Shown here: positions 35,382 to 45,622 of the stretch, piece after piece | How positions within the stretch are numbered: position 1 is the first letter of the stretch | Layout of the letters: every line of letters begins with the position of its first letter | Assembly (NCBI RefSeq): GCF_024609765.1 | Contig: NZ_JANFDG010000022.1 | Span: 1 to 64,000, forward strand | Length of the DNA stretch: 64,000 nt | Source of the DNA: Shinella pollutisoli | GTDB lineage: Bacteria > Pseudomonadota > Alphaproteobacteria > Rhizobiales > Rhizobiaceae | Direction of reading: 5' to 3' | The notes under the pieces: generated by a model | What the model saw: only the letters and a program-made list of their open reading frames with translations | Databases searched by the model: none | Told to the model about the DNA's origin: nothing | Program-made: the position numbers and the translations under genes

Positions 35382-36809
35382 ATGAGCTTCACCGTCGCCA
35401 TTGTCGGACGCCCCAATGTCGGCAAGTCCACCCTGTTCAACAGGCTGGTGGGCAAGAAGCTCGCGCTCGTCGACGACACGCCCGGCGTCACGCGCGACCG
35501 CCGGCCGGGCGACGCCCGCCTGGTCGACCTGAAATTCCGCATCGTCGACACCGCCGGCCTGGAAGAGGCGGCGCCCGAGACGCTGCAGGGCCGCATGCGC
35601 GCCCAGACGGAAGCGGCGATCGACGAGGCCGACCTGTCGCTCTTCGTGGTCGACGCCAAGACCGGGCTGACGCCCGTCGACCAGGCGCTGGCCGAGATGC
35701 TTCGCAAGAAGGGCAAGCCCGTCGTGCTGGTCGCCAACAAGTCGGAGGCGCGCGGCTCCGACGGCGGCTTCTACGACGCCTTCACGCTCGGGCTCGGCGA
35801 GCCGACGCCGATCTCCGCCGAGCACGGCCAGGGCATGCTCGACCTGCGCGACGCCATCGTCGCGGCGATCGGCGAGGAGCGCGCCTTCCCGCCGAAGGAG
35901 GACGAGGCCGTCACCGACGTCGACGTGCGCGCCGAGGCGGTGGAGGAGGACGAGGACTACGAGCCGGAATATGACGAGACGAAGCCGCTGCGCGTCGCCA
36001 TCGTCGGCCGGCCCAATGCCGGCAAGTCGACGCTGATCAACCGCTTCCTCGGCGAGGACCGGCTGCTCACCGGCCCCGAGGCCGGCATTACCCGCGACAG
36101 CATCTCCGTCGAATGGGACTGGAAGGGCCGGACGATCAAGATGTTCGACACGGCGGGCATGCGCCGCAAGGCCAAGGTGCAGGAGAAGCTGGAGAAGCTC
36201 TCCGTCGCCGATGCGCTGCGCGCCATCCGCTTCGCCGAGACGGTGGTGATCGTCTTCGATTCGACCATTCCCTTCGAGAAGCAGGACCTGCAGATCGTCG
36301 ACCTCGTGCTGCGCGAGGGCCGCGCGGCCGTGCTCGCCTTCAACAAGTGGGACCTGATCGACGACCCGCAGGCCGTGCTCGCCGAGCTGCGCGAGAAGAC
36401 GGACCGGCTTTTGCCGCAGGCGCGCGGCATCCGCGCCGTGCCGGTCTCCGGCCAGACGGGCCGCGGCCTCGACAAGCTGATGCAGGCCGTCATCGACACC
36501 GACCGCGTCTGGAACCGCCGCATCTCGACGGCCAAGCTCAACCGCTGGCTGGAAGCCCAGCAGGTGCAGCATCCGCCGCCGGCCGTCTCCGGCCGTCGCC
36601 TCAAGCTGAAATACATGACGCAGGTGAAGGCCCGCCCGCCGGGCTTCATGATTTCCTGCACGCGCCCCGAGGCGCTGCCGGAATCCTACGTGCGCTACCT
36701 GACGAACGGCTTGCGCAACGATTTCCAGTTGCCCGGCGTGCCGATCCGCATCCACTTCAAGGCGTCGGAGAACCCGTTCAAGCCGAAGAAGACGCGGAAG
36801 ATTTATTGA
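35382..36809 (+). CDS. der: ribosome biogenesis GTPase Der
   Basis: The 475-residue Der/EngA has two GTPase domains in tandem. The first has GRPNVGKST (residues 9-17), DTAG and NKSE. The second has GRPNAGKST near 210, [11 protein letters not shown] and NKWD. A KH-like C-terminal domain closes with [14 protein letters not shown]. An acidic linker ([12 protein letters not shown]) separates the domains. Der is essential for 50S subunit assembly. The G4 motif of the first domain reads NKSE rather than NKxD, a common variant in this genus group. Confidence 0.95.
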   Translation: MSFTVAIVGRPNVGKSTLFNRLVGKKLALVDDTPGVTRDRRPGDARLVDLKFRIVDTAGLEEAAPETLQGRMRAQTEAAIDEADLSLFVVDAKTGLTPVDQALAEMLRKKGKPVVLVANKSEARGSDGGFYDAFTLGLGEPTPISAEHGQGMLDLRDAIVAAIGEERAFPPKEDEAVTDVDVRAEAVEEDEDYEPEYDETKPLRVAIVGRPNAGKSTLINRFLGEDRLLTGPEAGITRDSISVEWDWKGRTIKMFDTAGMRRKAKVQEKLEKLSVADALRAIRFAETVVIVFDSTIPFEKQDLQIVDLVLREGRAAVLAFNKWDLIDDPQAVLAELREKTDRLLPQARGIRAVPVSGQTGRGLDKLMQAVIDTDRVWNRRISTAKLNRWLEAQQVQHPPPAVSGRRLKLKYMTQVKARPPGFMISCTRPEALPESYVRYLTNGLRNDFQLPGVPIRIHFKASENPFKPKKTRKIY

Positions 36810-36890
36810 GCCGTCTTCGGGGCGTAGAACCCGCTCTGCCCTGCCGGGCATCTCCTCCACTATTGCTTATGGCGCAACGCTGCGGTTTTC

Positions 36891-37013
36891 CCCTTCTCCC
36901 CGCTGGGGAGAAGGTGGCCCGAAGGGTCGGATGAGGGGGCAAGCGGGCTGTATTTCGCTTCGCTCACCCCCTCATCCCGCTGCCGCGACCTTCTCCCCGC
37001 TGGGGAGAAGGGG
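36891..37013. repeat. mosaic palindromic repeat, copy 4
   Basis: Two CTTCTCCCCGCTGGGGAGAAGG palindromes flank GGATGAGGGGGCAAGC and CCCCCTCATCCCGCTGCCGCG. It lies between the converging der and sugar-kinase genes. A further G-rich stretch at 37050-37098 (TTGAGGGGGAGATGTCCGG, then GGCAGAGGGGGG) looks like a different rhizobial repeat module. Confidence 0.75.
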
Positions 37014-37100
37014 CAGAAGGCACTCCCGGAATTCGATATGCGACAGCGCCCTGCCCTTGAGGGGGAGATGTCCGGCAGGGCAGAGGGGGGTATCACACCC

Positions 37101-38015
37101 TCAACCTTCCGGTAGCTTGTCCTTCGCCACCAGCGCCCCGTGATGCTGGATGACCGCGGCCGCCACCGCCGCGGCGAAGCGGGCGGCGTCCTCGGGCGTC
37201 GCGCCGGTGGCGAGCCTTGCGAGGAACGCGCCGTTGAAGCTGTCGCCGGCGCTGGTCGTGTCGACGATAGCCTTGACCTCGGCCGAGGGGACGTGGCTGC
37301 GCGTCCCGCCGAAGGCAAGCGTCGCGCCCCTGGCGCCGTCCTTCACCACCACGCCCTCGACGCCAAGGCCGCGGTAGCGGGCGATGGTGTCGTCCGCCGT
37401 CGCGTCGCCGAAATGGGTGGTCTCGTCGTCGAGGCTCGGCATGACGAGGCTTGCCGCGCGCGCGCCCTCGGTGACGACGGCGCGCATGCGTGCCGCATCA
37501 TCCCACAGGCGCATGCGGATGTTCGGGTCGAAGACCACGCGCTTGCCGGCGGCCTTGGCCCGGCGCAGTTCCGCAAGCAGGGTGTCGACGTCCTCCGGCG
37601 GCAGGATCGCCAGCGTGATGCCGGAGAAGACGACGAGGTCGGAGGCCTCGATCGCCGCCCTCAGCCGGTCGCCGTCGCGGGCGAGCAGCTTTGCCGCGGA
37701 GGCCGAGCGCCAGTAGGAGAAGCTGCGTTCGCCGTCCTTCAGGTGGATCATGTAGAGGCCGGGCGAGCGGCCCTCGATGCGGCCGACGTGCTCTGTGCCG
37801 ATGCCGTGGCCGGCCATGAAGGCGAGCATCTCGTCGGAGATGGTGTCGCGGCCGACGGCTGAGAAATAGTCGACCGACCAGTCGGCGGGAAGATACTGGC
37901 GGGCGTAGTAGGCGGTGTTGAACGTGTCGCCGGCGAAGCTCTTGCGCATCAGGCCGCCGTCCGCCTGCATCAGTTCGACCATGCATTCGCCGATCGCGAG
38001 CATCCGTCCCGCCAT
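37101..38015 (-). CDS. kdgK: PfkB-family sugar kinase, probably 2-keto-3-deoxygluconate kinase
   Basis: The 304-residue PfkB kinase has both family signatures: AGDTFNTAYYARQYL near the start and the ATP-site/anion-hole DTTSAGDSFNGAF with catalytic Asp near the end. Its SVDYFSAVGRDTISDEMLAFM and GLYMIHLKDGERSFSYWRSASAAK segments are those of KdgK, which phosphorylates 2-keto-3-deoxygluconate. ATG 38015 follows GAGGAACGGG, and the frame is open 16 codons further. The Ldh-like gene ends 10 bases upstream in the same operon. Confidence 0.82.
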   Translation of the reverse strand: MAGRMLAIGECMVELMQADGGLMRKSFAGDTFNTAYYARQYLPADWSVDYFSAVGRDTISDEMLAFMAGHGIGTEHVGRIEGRSPGLYMIHLKDGERSFSYWRSASAAKLLARDGDRLRAAIEASDLVVFSGITLAILPPEDVDTLLAELRRAKAAGKRVVFDPNIRMRLWDDAARMRAVVTEGARAASLVMPSLDDETTHFGDATADDTIARYRGLGVEGVVVKDGARGATLAFGGTRSHVPSAEVKAIVDTTSAGDSFNGAFLARLATGATPEDAARFAAAVAAAVIQHHGALVAKDKLPEG

Positions 38016-38025
38016 TTCCCGTTCC

Positions 38026-39033
38026 TCAAGGCTGATTGCGCCGGAAAGAGGAAATACTGTCAAAGAGTTGGCGGGGCAAGACGATGCCGCGACTTTCCGC
38101 CTGCCGCTTCGCCTCCGTGCGGGCGAGGCCGGGAACGTGGACGCCGTGTCTTGAAAGGCGCTCGGCCTGCGCCGTCAGGCGACCGGCGAAGTTCTCGGCA
38201 AGCACCTGCGGCGCGAGGGCGAGGACGAAGAGGCCGCAGCCCGGCGAGGCGCTGCCCGAAAGGAAGTCCGGCGCATCCAGCGACCAGTTGGCGCCGGTGA
38301 GCCCGGCGGCCAGCACCTCGACCATCAGCGCGATGTTGGCGCCGCGCGCGCCGCCGAAGGCGAGAAGCGCGCCCTTGAGGGCGGCGAGGGGATCGATCGT
38401 GGGACGGCCCCCTTCGTCGAGCGCCCAGCCCTCGGGGATGGGTTCGCCGCGCGCTGCCGCCGCACGGATGTTGACGAAGGCCGTGGCGCTCGTCGCCTGG
38501 TCGACGAGGAGGATCCGTCCGTCGGAAAGCGGTGCGGCGAAGGCGAGCGGATTGGTGCCGTAGACCGGTCCGGAGCCGCCGGCTGCGGCGACCATCGCCG
38601 GCGCGTTGGTCGCGGCCAGGGCCACCAGGCCGTCCTCGGCCAGCCGGCCGGCATACCAGCCGAGCTCGCCGGTCGTGTAGCTGTTGTGCGCGGCGAAGAC
38701 GGAAAGCCCGAACGTCCTCGCCTTGGCGGCAAGCTCCTCGCGGGCAATCTCGAAGCCATACTGGGCGACGCCGCCCATCGCGTCGCATTTCATGACCGCG
38801 GGGACCGGGGCGGTGACGAGCGGCTCGGCGCGCCCGTCGATCCGGCCTTCGGCGAGCGCCTTCAGGTAGTCCGCCAGATGCGCGAAGCCGACGGCGGGCC
38901 GTCCCGCGGCCTCCGCGTCCACCGTCGCCCGCGAGAGCGCCCTGGCGGCCTGCTCGCTCATGCCGAGGCGCTGGAGGGCGGATCTGGCGAGGTCGAAGGC
39001 CTCGGCGAGGGTGAGGGCGACGTCGTCGGTCAT
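38026..39033 (-). CDS. Ldh/malate dehydrogenase family (YlbC-type) oxidoreductase
   Basis: A 335-residue member of the type-2 malate/L-sulfolactate/ureidoglycolate dehydrogenase family: AVGFAHLADYLKAL, VAQYGFEIAREELAAKA, AAHNSYTTGELGWYAGRLAEDGLVALAATNAPAMVAAAGGSGPVYGTNPLAFA (spread over these residues) and DQATSATAFVNIRAAAARGEPIPEGWALD. It uses NAD(P) and reduces or oxidises 2-hydroxy acids; the exact substrate cannot be read from sequence. It is the first gene of an operon with the sugar kinase, which hints at sugar-acid metabolism. ATG 39033 follows GAGG. Confidence 0.8.
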   Translation of the reverse strand: MTDDVALTLAEAFDLARSALQRLGMSEQAARALSRATVDAEAAGRPAVGFAHLADYLKALAEGRIDGRAEPLVTAPVPAVMKCDAMGGVAQYGFEIAREELAAKARTFGLSVFAAHNSYTTGELGWYAGRLAEDGLVALAATNAPAMVAAAGGSGPVYGTNPLAFAAPLSDGRILLVDQATSATAFVNIRAAAARGEPIPEGWALDEGGRPTIDPLAALKGALLAFGGARGANIALMVEVLAAGLTGANWSLDAPDFLSGSASPGCGLFVLALAPQVLAENFAGRLTAQAERLSRHGVHVPGLARTEAKRQAESRGIVLPRQLFDSISSFRRNQP

Positions 39034-39166
39034 GCGGTCAACCTCGGCTGTCGGAGTCGGCGGCATCTTTGGGCACGCGATTGGCATCCGTCAACCGCGG
39101 GAGGCTGCGTCCGGCCGTTTACGCCTCGCCCTTTGCGCGATACATCTCGCCGGAGAACTACAGGAC

Positions 39167-40825
39167 ATGGAGCGATCCCGCATGCCGACTTCCAGAAGAA
39201 AAGCCGACGACTGGTGGCGCGGCGCCGTCATCTACCAGGTCTATCCGCGCTCCTTCCAGGATTCGTCCGGCGACGGCATGGGCGACCTCAAGGGCATCAC
39301 CCGGCGGCTCGGCCACATCGCCTCGCTCGGCGTCGACGCGGTCTGGCTCTCGCCCTTCTTCAAGTCGCCGATGGCGGACATGGGCTACGACGTGTCGGAC
39401 TATTGCGACGTCGACCCGATGTTCGGCACGCTCGCCGATTTCGACGCCCTGCTCGCCGAGGCGCACCGCCTCGGCCTCAAGATCATCATCGACCAGGTGA
39501 TCTCGCACACCTCCGACCAGCACCCCTGGTTCGTCGAGAGCCGGTCGAGCCGCACCAATCCGAAAGCCGACTGGTATGTCTGGGCCGATCCAAAGCCGGA
39601 CGGGACCGCGCCGAACAACTGGCTGTCGATCTTCGGCGGCCCCGCCTGGGAATGGGACGGGGTGCGCCGGCAGTACTACATGCACAATTTCCTCACCTCG
39701 CAGCCGGACCTCGATTTCCACAATCGTGAGGTACAGGAGGCGCTGCTCAAGACCCTTCGCTTCTGGCTCGACCGCGGCGTCGACGGCTTCCGCCTCGACA
39801 CGGTGAACTTCTACTTCCACGACAGGAAGCTCAGGGACAACCCGCCGCACGAGCCTGACCCGGAGGCGACCGGCCTCGACGCGCCGGAGGTCAATCCCTA
39901 CGGCATGCAGACCCACCGCTACGACAAGACGCAGCCGGAGAACGTCGCCTTCCTCAGGCGGCTGCGCGCCGTGCTCGACGAATACGAGGGCCGCACGACG
40001 GTAGGCGAGGTGGGCGACGGGGCGCGCTCGCTGAAGACGGTCGCCGACTACACGAGCGGCGGCGACAAGCTGCACATGTGCTACACCTTCGACCTGCTCG
40101 GGCCGGATTTCACCGCCGGCCACCTGCGCAAATGCGTGGAGAACTTCCAGAAGGCGGTGACGGACGGCTGGGTCTGCTGGGCCTTCTCCAACCACGACGT
40201 CCATCGCCACGTCAGCCGCTTCATCCGCACGCCGGAGGAGCGCGAGCGCGTGGCGCGGCTCGCCATCACGCTGCTTGCGACGCTGCGCGGCTCGATCTGC
40301 CTCTACCAGGGCGAGGAGCTGGGGCTGACGGAGGCGGAGCTCGCCTTCGAGGACCTGCGCGACCCCTACGGCATCCGCTTCTGGCCGGCCTTCAAGGGGC
40401 GCGACGGATGCCGCACGCCGATGCCCTGGCAGCACGACGCGGCGCATGCCGGCTTCAGCACGGCGAAGCCCTGGCTGCCGGTGCCGGAGGAGCACGCCCG
40501 CATCGCCGTCGACACGCAGGAGAAGACGGCCGGCTCCGTGCTCAACCACTATCGCGAGACGCTCGCCTTCCGCCGGGCGCATGCGGTGCTGCGCGACGGC
40601 GACATGACCTTCCTGCCCTCCAACCAGGACATCCTCGCCTTCACGCGCGAGAAGGCGGGCGAGAGGCTGCTCTTCGCCTTCAACCTCACCCGCGAGAAGG
40701 CCACCTTCATGCCGTCCAAGAGTCTGAAGCACGGCGAACCCGTGCCGGTTCCCGGCTTCGGCGCGAAGATCAGGGACGGGGCGATCGAGCTCGGCGGGCT
40801 GGATATGGTGTGCGTGCGGGTGTGA
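39167..40825 (+). CDS. aglA: GH13 alpha-glucosidase
   Basis: The 552-residue enzyme is a retaining GH13 alpha-glucosidase: WWRGAVIYQVYPRSFQDSSG start, nucleophile Asp211 in GFRLDTVN, acid/base Glu281 in TVGEVGDG and transition-state Asp344 in FSNHDVHRH. It closely fits the rhizobial AglA type that hydrolyses sucrose, maltose and trehalose in the cytoplasm. The usual aglEFGK transporter is not adjacent in this window. ATG 39182, five codons later with GGAG nine bases upstream, is an alternative start. It is divergent from the Ldh-like gene across 133 bp. Confidence 0.88.
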   Translation: MERSRMPTSRRKADDWWRGAVIYQVYPRSFQDSSGDGMGDLKGITRRLGHIASLGVDAVWLSPFFKSPMADMGYDVSDYCDVDPMFGTLADFDALLAEAHRLGLKIIIDQVISHTSDQHPWFVESRSSRTNPKADWYVWADPKPDGTAPNNWLSIFGGPAWEWDGVRRQYYMHNFLTSQPDLDFHNREVQEALLKTLRFWLDRGVDGFRLDTVNFYFHDRKLRDNPPHEPDPEATGLDAPEVNPYGMQTHRYDKTQPENVAFLRRLRAVLDEYEGRTTVGEVGDGARSLKTVADYTSGGDKLHMCYTFDLLGPDFTAGHLRKCVENFQKAVTDGWVCWAFSNHDVHRHVSRFIRTPEERERVARLAITLLATLRGSICLYQGEELGLTEAELAFEDLRDPYGIRFWPAFKGRDGCRTPMPWQHDAAHAGFSTAKPWLPVPEEHARIAVDTQEKTAGSVLNHYRETLAFRRAHAVLRDGDMTFLPSNQDILAFTREKAGERLLFAFNLTREKATFMPSKSLKHGEPVPVPGFGAKIRDGAIELGGLDMVCVRV

Positions 40826-40839
40826 GCTTGCGGCGGTAG

Positions 40840-40854
40840 GATACTCGCAGTATC
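40840..40854. promoter_or_regulatory. parDE operator inverted repeat GATACT-cgc-AGTATC
   Basis: A perfect 6-bp inverted repeat with a 3-base centre ends 30 bases before parD. Its position overlaps the likely promoter, as expected for autorepression by the ParD ribbon-helix-helix dimer or ParDE complex. Confidence 0.6.
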
Positions 40855-40884
40855 ATAAACTGATATCGAGGAGTATTTGTCGCC

Positions 40885-41148
40885 ATGGCCTCCAGCTATA
40901 CGCTCGGCACGCATTACGAGACCTTTATCCGCGATCTACTCGCGACCGGCCGCTACGCCAGCGCGAGCGAGGTGGTGCGGGACGGCCTGCGCCTGCTGGA
41001 GGATCGGGAGAAGCAGCGGGAGGCGAAGATCGCGACCCTGCGCAATGCCATCGGCCAGGGCCTGGAAAGCGGGCCGGCCGCGCCGCTCGACATCGATGCG
41101 GTCAAGGTGCGCGCCCGCACCGAACGGGCCAAGGCCCGCCGTGCTTGA
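40885..41148 (+). CDS. parD: ParD-family antitoxin
   Basis: An 87-residue ribbon-helix-helix antitoxin: SSYTLGTHYETFIRDLLATGRYASASEVVRDGLRLLEDRE spans the DNA-binding dimer domain, followed by a flexible basic tail that would wrap the toxin. GAGGAG precedes ATG 40885. It overlaps parE by eight bases and is preceded by an inverted-repeat operator. Confidence 0.9.
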   Translation: MASSYTLGTHYETFIRDLLATGRYASASEVVRDGLRLLEDREKQREAKIATLRNAIGQGLESGPAAPLDIDAVKVRARTERAKARRA

Positions 41149-41437
41149 GATCGTCCGCCTTCCTCAGGCGGAGGACGACCTTGTCGCCATCTGGAACTAT
41201 ATCGCCGACGACAACGAGGCGGCGGCCGATCGCCTGCTCGACAGGATTGCCGACGTTGCGCGCAAGCTCGCCGTCTATCCCCAATCCGGGCGGGAGCGGC
41301 CGGAATTGGCGAGCGGGCTGCGCAGTTTCGTTATCGGCAACTACGTCCTGTTCCACCTTCACGATTCCCGTCGGCTGACGCTGGTTCGCGTCCTGAGCCG
41401 CTGTCTCGACATCGGCGAGGACGATTTCGAGCCGTAG
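41141..41437 (+). CDS. parE: ParE-family toxin
   Basis: The 98-residue RelE/ParE-superfamily toxin shows LPQAEDDLVAIWNYIADDNEAAADRLLDRI, YPQSGRERPELASGLRSFVIGNYVLFHL and a C-terminal VRVLSRCLDI. ParE toxins usually block DNA gyrase. It uses a GTG start overlapping parD by eight bases. The module looks complete. It sits between two convergent metabolic genes. Confidence 0.88.
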   Translation: MLEIVRLPQAEDDLVAIWNYIADDNEAAADRLLDRIADVARKLAVYPQSGRERPELASGLRSFVIGNYVLFHLHDSRRLTLVRVLSRCLDIGEDDFEP

Positions 41438-41441
41438 CCCT

Positions 41442-43136
41442 TCACCCGATCAGCGCGAACCGGTCGACGTCCACCATGCCCTTGTCGGAGATCTTCAGGT
41501 GCGGGATGACGGGGAGCGGCAGGAAGGCGAGCTGGAGGAAGGGCTCCTCCAGCGTGGCGCCGAGGGCGAAGGCGGCCTGGCGCAGGTGGCGGAGCGTGTC
41601 GCGGACGCTCTCGTAGGGGTCGAGGCTCATCAGGCCGGCGACGGGGAGCGCGATCTCGCCCGTGATCCTCCCGCCCTCGGCCACGACGAAGCCGCCGCCG
41701 ATCTCGCCGAGGCGGTTGGCGGCGAGCGTCATGTCCTCCTCGTCGACGCCGACGACGCAGATGTTGTGGCTGTCGTGGCCGACGGTCGAGGCGATGGCGC
41801 CCTTCTTCAGCCCGAAACCCTGGACGAAGCCGTTGGCATGGTTGCCGTTCCTGCCGTGACGCTCGATGACCGCGACCTTGACGATGTCGCGCGCGAGGTC
41901 GACCGCCGTCTGGTTGCCCTTCGCCGGCAGGCGGTAGCGGCGGTGCTCGGTGATGATCTTTCCCGGCAGCACGCCGATCACCGGCACCTCGCCCTCCGTG
42001 ACGGGCACGGCGAAATGCGCCGCATGAACCGGCCGCGCCCTGACGCTGTCGAGGCCGACGGGGGCGACCGGCTTGCGGGTGGCGAAGAGTGCGTCGTCCA
42101 CCAGGCGGCCGGCGGAGAAGACCATTTCCGCCCGGCAGCTCTCCAGCGTGTCGACGACCGCGAGGTCGGCGCGCCAGCCGGGCGCGACGAGGCCGCGGTC
42201 GCGAAGACCGAAGGCCTTCGCCGCGGAGATCGAGGCGGCGCGGTAGACGGCGAGCGGCGCGCGGCCATGGGCGACCGCCGTGCGGATCATGTGGTCGAGA
42301 TGGCCCTGCTCGGCGATGTCGAGCGGGTTGCGGTCGTCGGTGCAGAGCGCGATGAAGGGCGAGAGCCGCTCGGTGAAGAGCGGCATCAGCGCGGCGAGAT
42401 CCTTCGAGACGGAGCCCTCGCGGATGAGGATGTGCATGCCCTTGCGGATCTTCTCCAGCGCCTCCTCCGCCGTGGTGCATTCGTGCTCGGTGCGGATGCC
42501 GGCGGCAAGGTAGCCGTTCAGGTCCTTGCCGGTCAGCAGCGGCGCGTGGCCGTCGATATGGCCGTCCTGGAAGGCTTCCAGCTTGGCGAGGCAGACGGGG
42601 TCCTTGTGGATGACGCCGGGGAAATTCATGAACTCGGCAAGCCCGATCACCTTCGGATGATGGCGGAAGGGCACGAGGCGCTCCACCGGCAGGTCGGCGC
42701 CCGAGGTCTCCAGATGCGTCGCCGGCACGCAGCTCGACAGCTGCACGCGGATGTCCATGATCGTCTCGGCCGCGCTGTCGAGGAAGAACTGGATGCCCTC
42801 CGTGCCGAGCACGTTGGCGATCTCGTGCGGGTCGCAGATCGCCGTGGTGACGCCGTAGGGCAGCACGCAGCGGTCGAATTCGTGCGGTGTCACCAGCGAG
42901 GATTCGATGTGGAGATGCGTGTCGATGAAGCCGGGCACGACGATGCGGCCGGAAATGTCGATCTCCCTTTTGCCCTCGTAGTCGCCGCAGGTGCCGACGA
43001 TGCACTCGCCGCAGATCGCGATGTCGGAGGCGACGAGCTCGCCGGTGACGAGGTCGAAGAACTGTCCGCCCTTCAGCACGATGTCGGCGGGCTCGCGACC
43101 GGTGCCCTGGTCGATGCGGCGTTCCAGGTCGGTCAT
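41442..43136 (-). CDS. ade: adenine deaminase
   Basis: The 564-residue amidohydrolase is of the Ade type that converts adenine to hypoxanthine. Marks: [25 protein letters not shown] (metal-binding HLH, read across two segments), [47 protein letters not shown] and, near the end, [14 protein letters not shown]. Its ATG overlaps the stop of the upstream epimerase gene by four bases. It feeds the purine route together with guanine deaminase and the urate pathway in this window. Confidence 0.9.
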   Translation of the reverse strand: MTDLERRIDQGTGREPADIVLKGGQFFDLVTGELVASDIAICGECIVGTCGDYEGKREIDISGRIVVPGFIDTHLHIESSLVTPHEFDRCVLPYGVTTAICDPHEIANVLGTEGIQFFLDSAAETIMDIRVQLSSCVPATHLETSGADLPVERLVPFRHHPKVIGLAEFMNFPGVIHKDPVCLAKLEAFQDGHIDGHAPLLTGKDLNGYLAAGIRTEHECTTAEEALEKIRKGMHILIREGSVSKDLAALMPLFTERLSPFIALCTDDRNPLDIAEQGHLDHMIRTAVAHGRAPLAVYRAASISAAKAFGLRDRGLVAPGWRADLAVVDTLESCRAEMVFSAGRLVDDALFATRKPVAPVGLDSVRARPVHAAHFAVPVTEGEVPVIGVLPGKIITEHRRYRLPAKGNQTAVDLARDIVKVAVIERHGRNGNHANGFVQGFGLKKGAIASTVGHDSHNICVVGVDEEDMTLAANRLGEIGGGFVVAEGGRITGEIALPVAGLMSLDPYESVRDTLRHLRQAAFALGATLEEPFLQLAFLPLPVIPHLKISDKGMVDVDRFALIG

Positions 43137-44017
43137 GGCGTCTCTCCGGAAGTGGGGAAGGTCACGGTGAAGGCGAAGCGGGCGCTTGCGCCGGGCGAAA
43201 GCATGGTGGTGAAGGGGCGATCCCTCAGCTCGCGCGGGCCGCCCTCTTCGGCCGCCATGCCGTGCCAAGGCTCGACGCAGAGGAAGGGCGCACCGGGCTT
43301 CGTCCAGAGCGCGAGGTTCGGCAGGTTCTCGAAGCGGAAGTGCAGCGCCGGGCCGCCCTCGGCGGCATAGGTGAGGCCGTGGCCGGCCCCTTCCGGGAAG
43401 ATCAGCGCGTCGGCCACGAAAAGGCCGGGATCGAGCAGGAGGCGGCCTTCGAGGAAGGGCGAGGGCTCCGTCTCGGGGGCGAGCAGGCCCTGGCGCAGCG
43501 GCCGGCGCGCCGGCTCGCCCTCGTTGTCGAGCCGCACCGTGTGCGGCCTGCCGGCGGCCCGCGGCAGCGGCCAGACGAAGGCGGGGTGGAAGCCGATGCC
43601 GAAGGGCATGTCGGCCGCGCCGCGGTTTGCCACCTCCGCCGAGACGGTGAGCGCGTGGCCCTCCAGCCGGTGCTCGATGGCAAGCAGGAACTCGAACGGA
43701 TAGGCTGCGCGCATGGCGTCCGAGGCGGCAAGCTCGTGACGGCACATGGTGCCGGTCGCGGTGGCAAGCGTGAAGTCGCTGCGGCGCGCGAAGCCGTGCT
43801 GCGCCATGGGATGGGGCTTGCCGTCGATCAGCAGCGTGTCGTCCGGGGCGCGGCCGACGATCGGGAAGAGCACGGGCGAGCGCCCGGTCCAGAAGGCGGC
43901 GTCGCCGTTCCACAGCCATTGCGCGCCGTCGCGGGTGGAGATCGCCTGCGCCTCCGCGCCGAGCGTGGAGACGTCGACGGCAAGACAGCCATTCTCAATG
44001 CGGACGATGTTCGGCAT
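43133..44017 (-). CDS. aldose 1-epimerase family protein
   Basis: A 294-residue galactose-mutarotase-fold protein: [26 protein letters not shown] start, [26 protein letters not shown] with the catalytic-region His, [12 protein letters not shown] and [14 protein letters not shown] with a candidate catalytic Glu. It interconverts sugar anomers, substrate unknown (glucose-6-phosphate 1-epimerase-like members also share this pattern). ATG 44017 follows GGGGGA. It is coupled to ade by an ATGA overlap. Confidence 0.82.
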   Translation of the reverse strand: MPNIVRIENGCLAVDVSTLGAEAQAISTRDGAQWLWNGDAAFWTGRSPVLFPIVGRAPDDTLLIDGKPHPMAQHGFARRSDFTLATATGTMCRHELAASDAMRAAYPFEFLLAIEHRLEGHALTVSAEVANRGAADMPFGIGFHPAFVWPLPRAAGRPHTVRLDNEGEPARRPLRQGLLAPETEPSPFLEGRLLLDPGLFVADALIFPEGAGHGLTYAAEGGPALHFRFENLPNLALWTKPGAPFLCVEPWHGMAAEEGGPRELRDRPFTTMLSPGASARFAFTVTFPTSGETP

Positions 44018-44120
44018 CGAATCCCCCGTTGCGCAGAGCCGGCCGGAGTGTAGCGCGGTTCCTGCGGCAAATGAAAATGGCGGCCCGCGGGCCGCCATTG
44101 CCGATGCGGGCGCAGGCGCC

Positions 44121-45446
44121 TCAGATGTTGCTCTTCAGCACCTCGCGCAGCGTGCCGAACATCTCGTCGATATGGTGCTTCTCGACGATCAGCGGCGGCG
44201 ACAGCGCGATGATGTCGCCGGTGGTGCGGATGAGCAGGCCCTTCTCGTAGGCCTTGAGGAAGGCGGAGAAGGCGCGCTTGGTCGGCTCGCCGGGGATGGA
44301 GGCGAGCTCGACGGCGCCGATCAGGCCGACGTTGCGGATGTCGATGACGTTCGGGCAGTCCTTCAGCGAATGCAGGCCGTCCTCCCAGTAGGAGGCGAGC
44401 TCGGCGGCGCGGGTGAGCAGGCCTTCCTCGCGATAGGTGTCGAGCGTGCCCAGCGCGGCGGCCGAGGCGATCGGGTTGCCGGAATAGGTATAGCCGTGGA
44501 AGAACTCGATCAGGTGCTCCGGCCCGTTCATGAAGGCGTCGTGGATCTCGGAGGTGACGAAGACGGCGCCCATCGGGATCACGCCGTTGGTCAGCCCCTT
44601 GGCGGTGGTGATGATGTCCGGCTTGACGTCGAAATACTGCGCGGCAAACGGCGTGCCGAGGCGGCCGAAGCCGGTGATGACCTCGTCGAAGATGAGCAGA
44701 ATGCCGTGCTGCGTGCAGATCTCGCGCAGCTTCTGCAAGTAGCCCTTCGGCGGGATGAGCACGCCGGTCGAGCCCGCCACCGGCTCGACGATGACGGCGG
44801 CGATGGTGGAGGCGTCGTGCAGCGTGACGATGCGCTGCAGCTCGCTGGCGATGTCGCCGCCATGCTCCGGCTCGCCGCGGGTGAAGGCGTTCCTGTCGGG
44901 GAAATGGGTGTGCGGCATGTGGTCGACGCCCGTCAGCAGCGTGCCGAACATTTTTCTGTTGGCGACGATGCCGCCGACGGAGATGCCGCCGAAATTGACG
45001 CCGTGATAGCCGCGCTCGCGGCCGATCAGGCGGAAGCGGGAACCGTCGCCCTTGGCACGGTGATAGGCGAGGGCCACCTTCAGCGCGGTCTCGACCGATT
45101 CGGAGCCGGAATTGGTGTAGAGGACGTGGTTCATGCCCTCCGGCGCGATGTCGACGAGGCGGTTGGCGAGCTCGAAGGCCTTGGGATGGCCGAGCTGGAA
45201 GGCCGGCGCGTAGTCGAGCTCGCCCGCCTGCTCGCGGATCGCCTCGGTGATCTTCGGCCGGCAGTGGCCGGCGTTCACGCACCAGAGGCCCGCCGTGCCG
45301 TCGAGCACCTGGCGGCCGTCATGGGTGGTGTAGTGCATGTCCTTGGCGCCGACGAAGAGGCGCGGCTCCTTCTTGAACTGCCGGTTGGCCGTGAACGGCA
45401 TCCAGAATGCGCGCAGGTCGTTGGGGGTGTTGAGGCGGTTGGACAT
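44121..45446 (-). CDS. beta-alanine/omega-amino acid--pyruvate aminotransferase
   Basis: The 441-residue class III PLP aminotransferase has DGTAGLWCVNAGH, LYTNSGSESVETALK, GYHGVNFGGISVGG, LIFDEVITGFGR and the PLP lysine in TTAKGLTNGVIPMGAV. It closely fits omega-amino acid:pyruvate aminotransferases, which move amino groups from beta-alanine or similar amines to pyruvate. ATG 45446 is preferred to ATG 45458 because GGAG then lies six bases upstream. Beta-alanine is a product of pyrimidine breakdown, though no such genes are adjacent. Confidence 0.88.
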   Translation of the reverse strand: MSNRLNTPNDLRAFWMPFTANRQFKKEPRLFVGAKDMHYTTHDGRQVLDGTAGLWCVNAGHCRPKITEAIREQAGELDYAPAFQLGHPKAFELANRLVDIAPEGMNHVLYTNSGSESVETALKVALAYHRAKGDGSRFRLIGRERGYHGVNFGGISVGGIVANRKMFGTLLTGVDHMPHTHFPDRNAFTRGEPEHGGDIASELQRIVTLHDASTIAAVIVEPVAGSTGVLIPPKGYLQKLREICTQHGILLIFDEVITGFGRLGTPFAAQYFDVKPDIITTAKGLTNGVIPMGAVFVTSEIHDAFMNGPEHLIEFFHGYTYSGNPIASAAALGTLDTYREEGLLTRAAELASYWEDGLHSLKDCPNVIDIRNVGLIGAVELASIPGEPTKRAFSAFLKAYEKGLLIRTTGDIIALSPPLIVEKHHIDEMFGTLREVLKSNI

Positions 45447-45574
45447 GCTCTTCTCCATGGCCTTTTGGATGCGGGGGCCGGTCCCGGTTGGAAAAGCGGA
45501 TCGGGCGTCGATTTTTTACCCGGCGGTCAAAGTATCAAGGTGCCGCAGGCCGTCAAGCGCAAGCGGAACGCGAA

Positions 45575-45599
45575 ACGCCCCGGGCGGGGCCCGGGGCGT
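45575..45599 (-). terminator. hairpin between the regulator and aminotransferase genes
   Basis: A perfect 10-bp stem (ACGCCCCGGG / CCCGGGGCGT) with a 5-base loop lies 24 bases past the nolR stop, followed on the minus strand by TTTCGCGTT. It probably ends the nolR transcript. Confidence 0.65.
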
Positions 45600-45622
45600 C
45601 GAAAACGGCCGGCTTGCGGCGT

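Noticed and set aside
37050-37098. A G-rich stretch after repeat copy 4 that might be a G-quadruplex or RNA gene.
   Set aside because: The G-runs are irregular and match another rhizobial repeat module; nothing indicates transcription of a stable RNA.
41442-43919. Reading adenine deaminase as a longer protein beginning inside the epimerase gene.
   Set aside because: The extra N-terminal part is the out-of-frame shadow of the epimerase. ATG 43136 begins the family-typical sequence and overlaps the upstream stop as ATGA.
43133-44098. Starting the epimerase at 44098.
   Set aside because: ATG 44017 has a GGGGGA ribosome site and the family-type start; the added 27 residues look like translated intergenic DNA.
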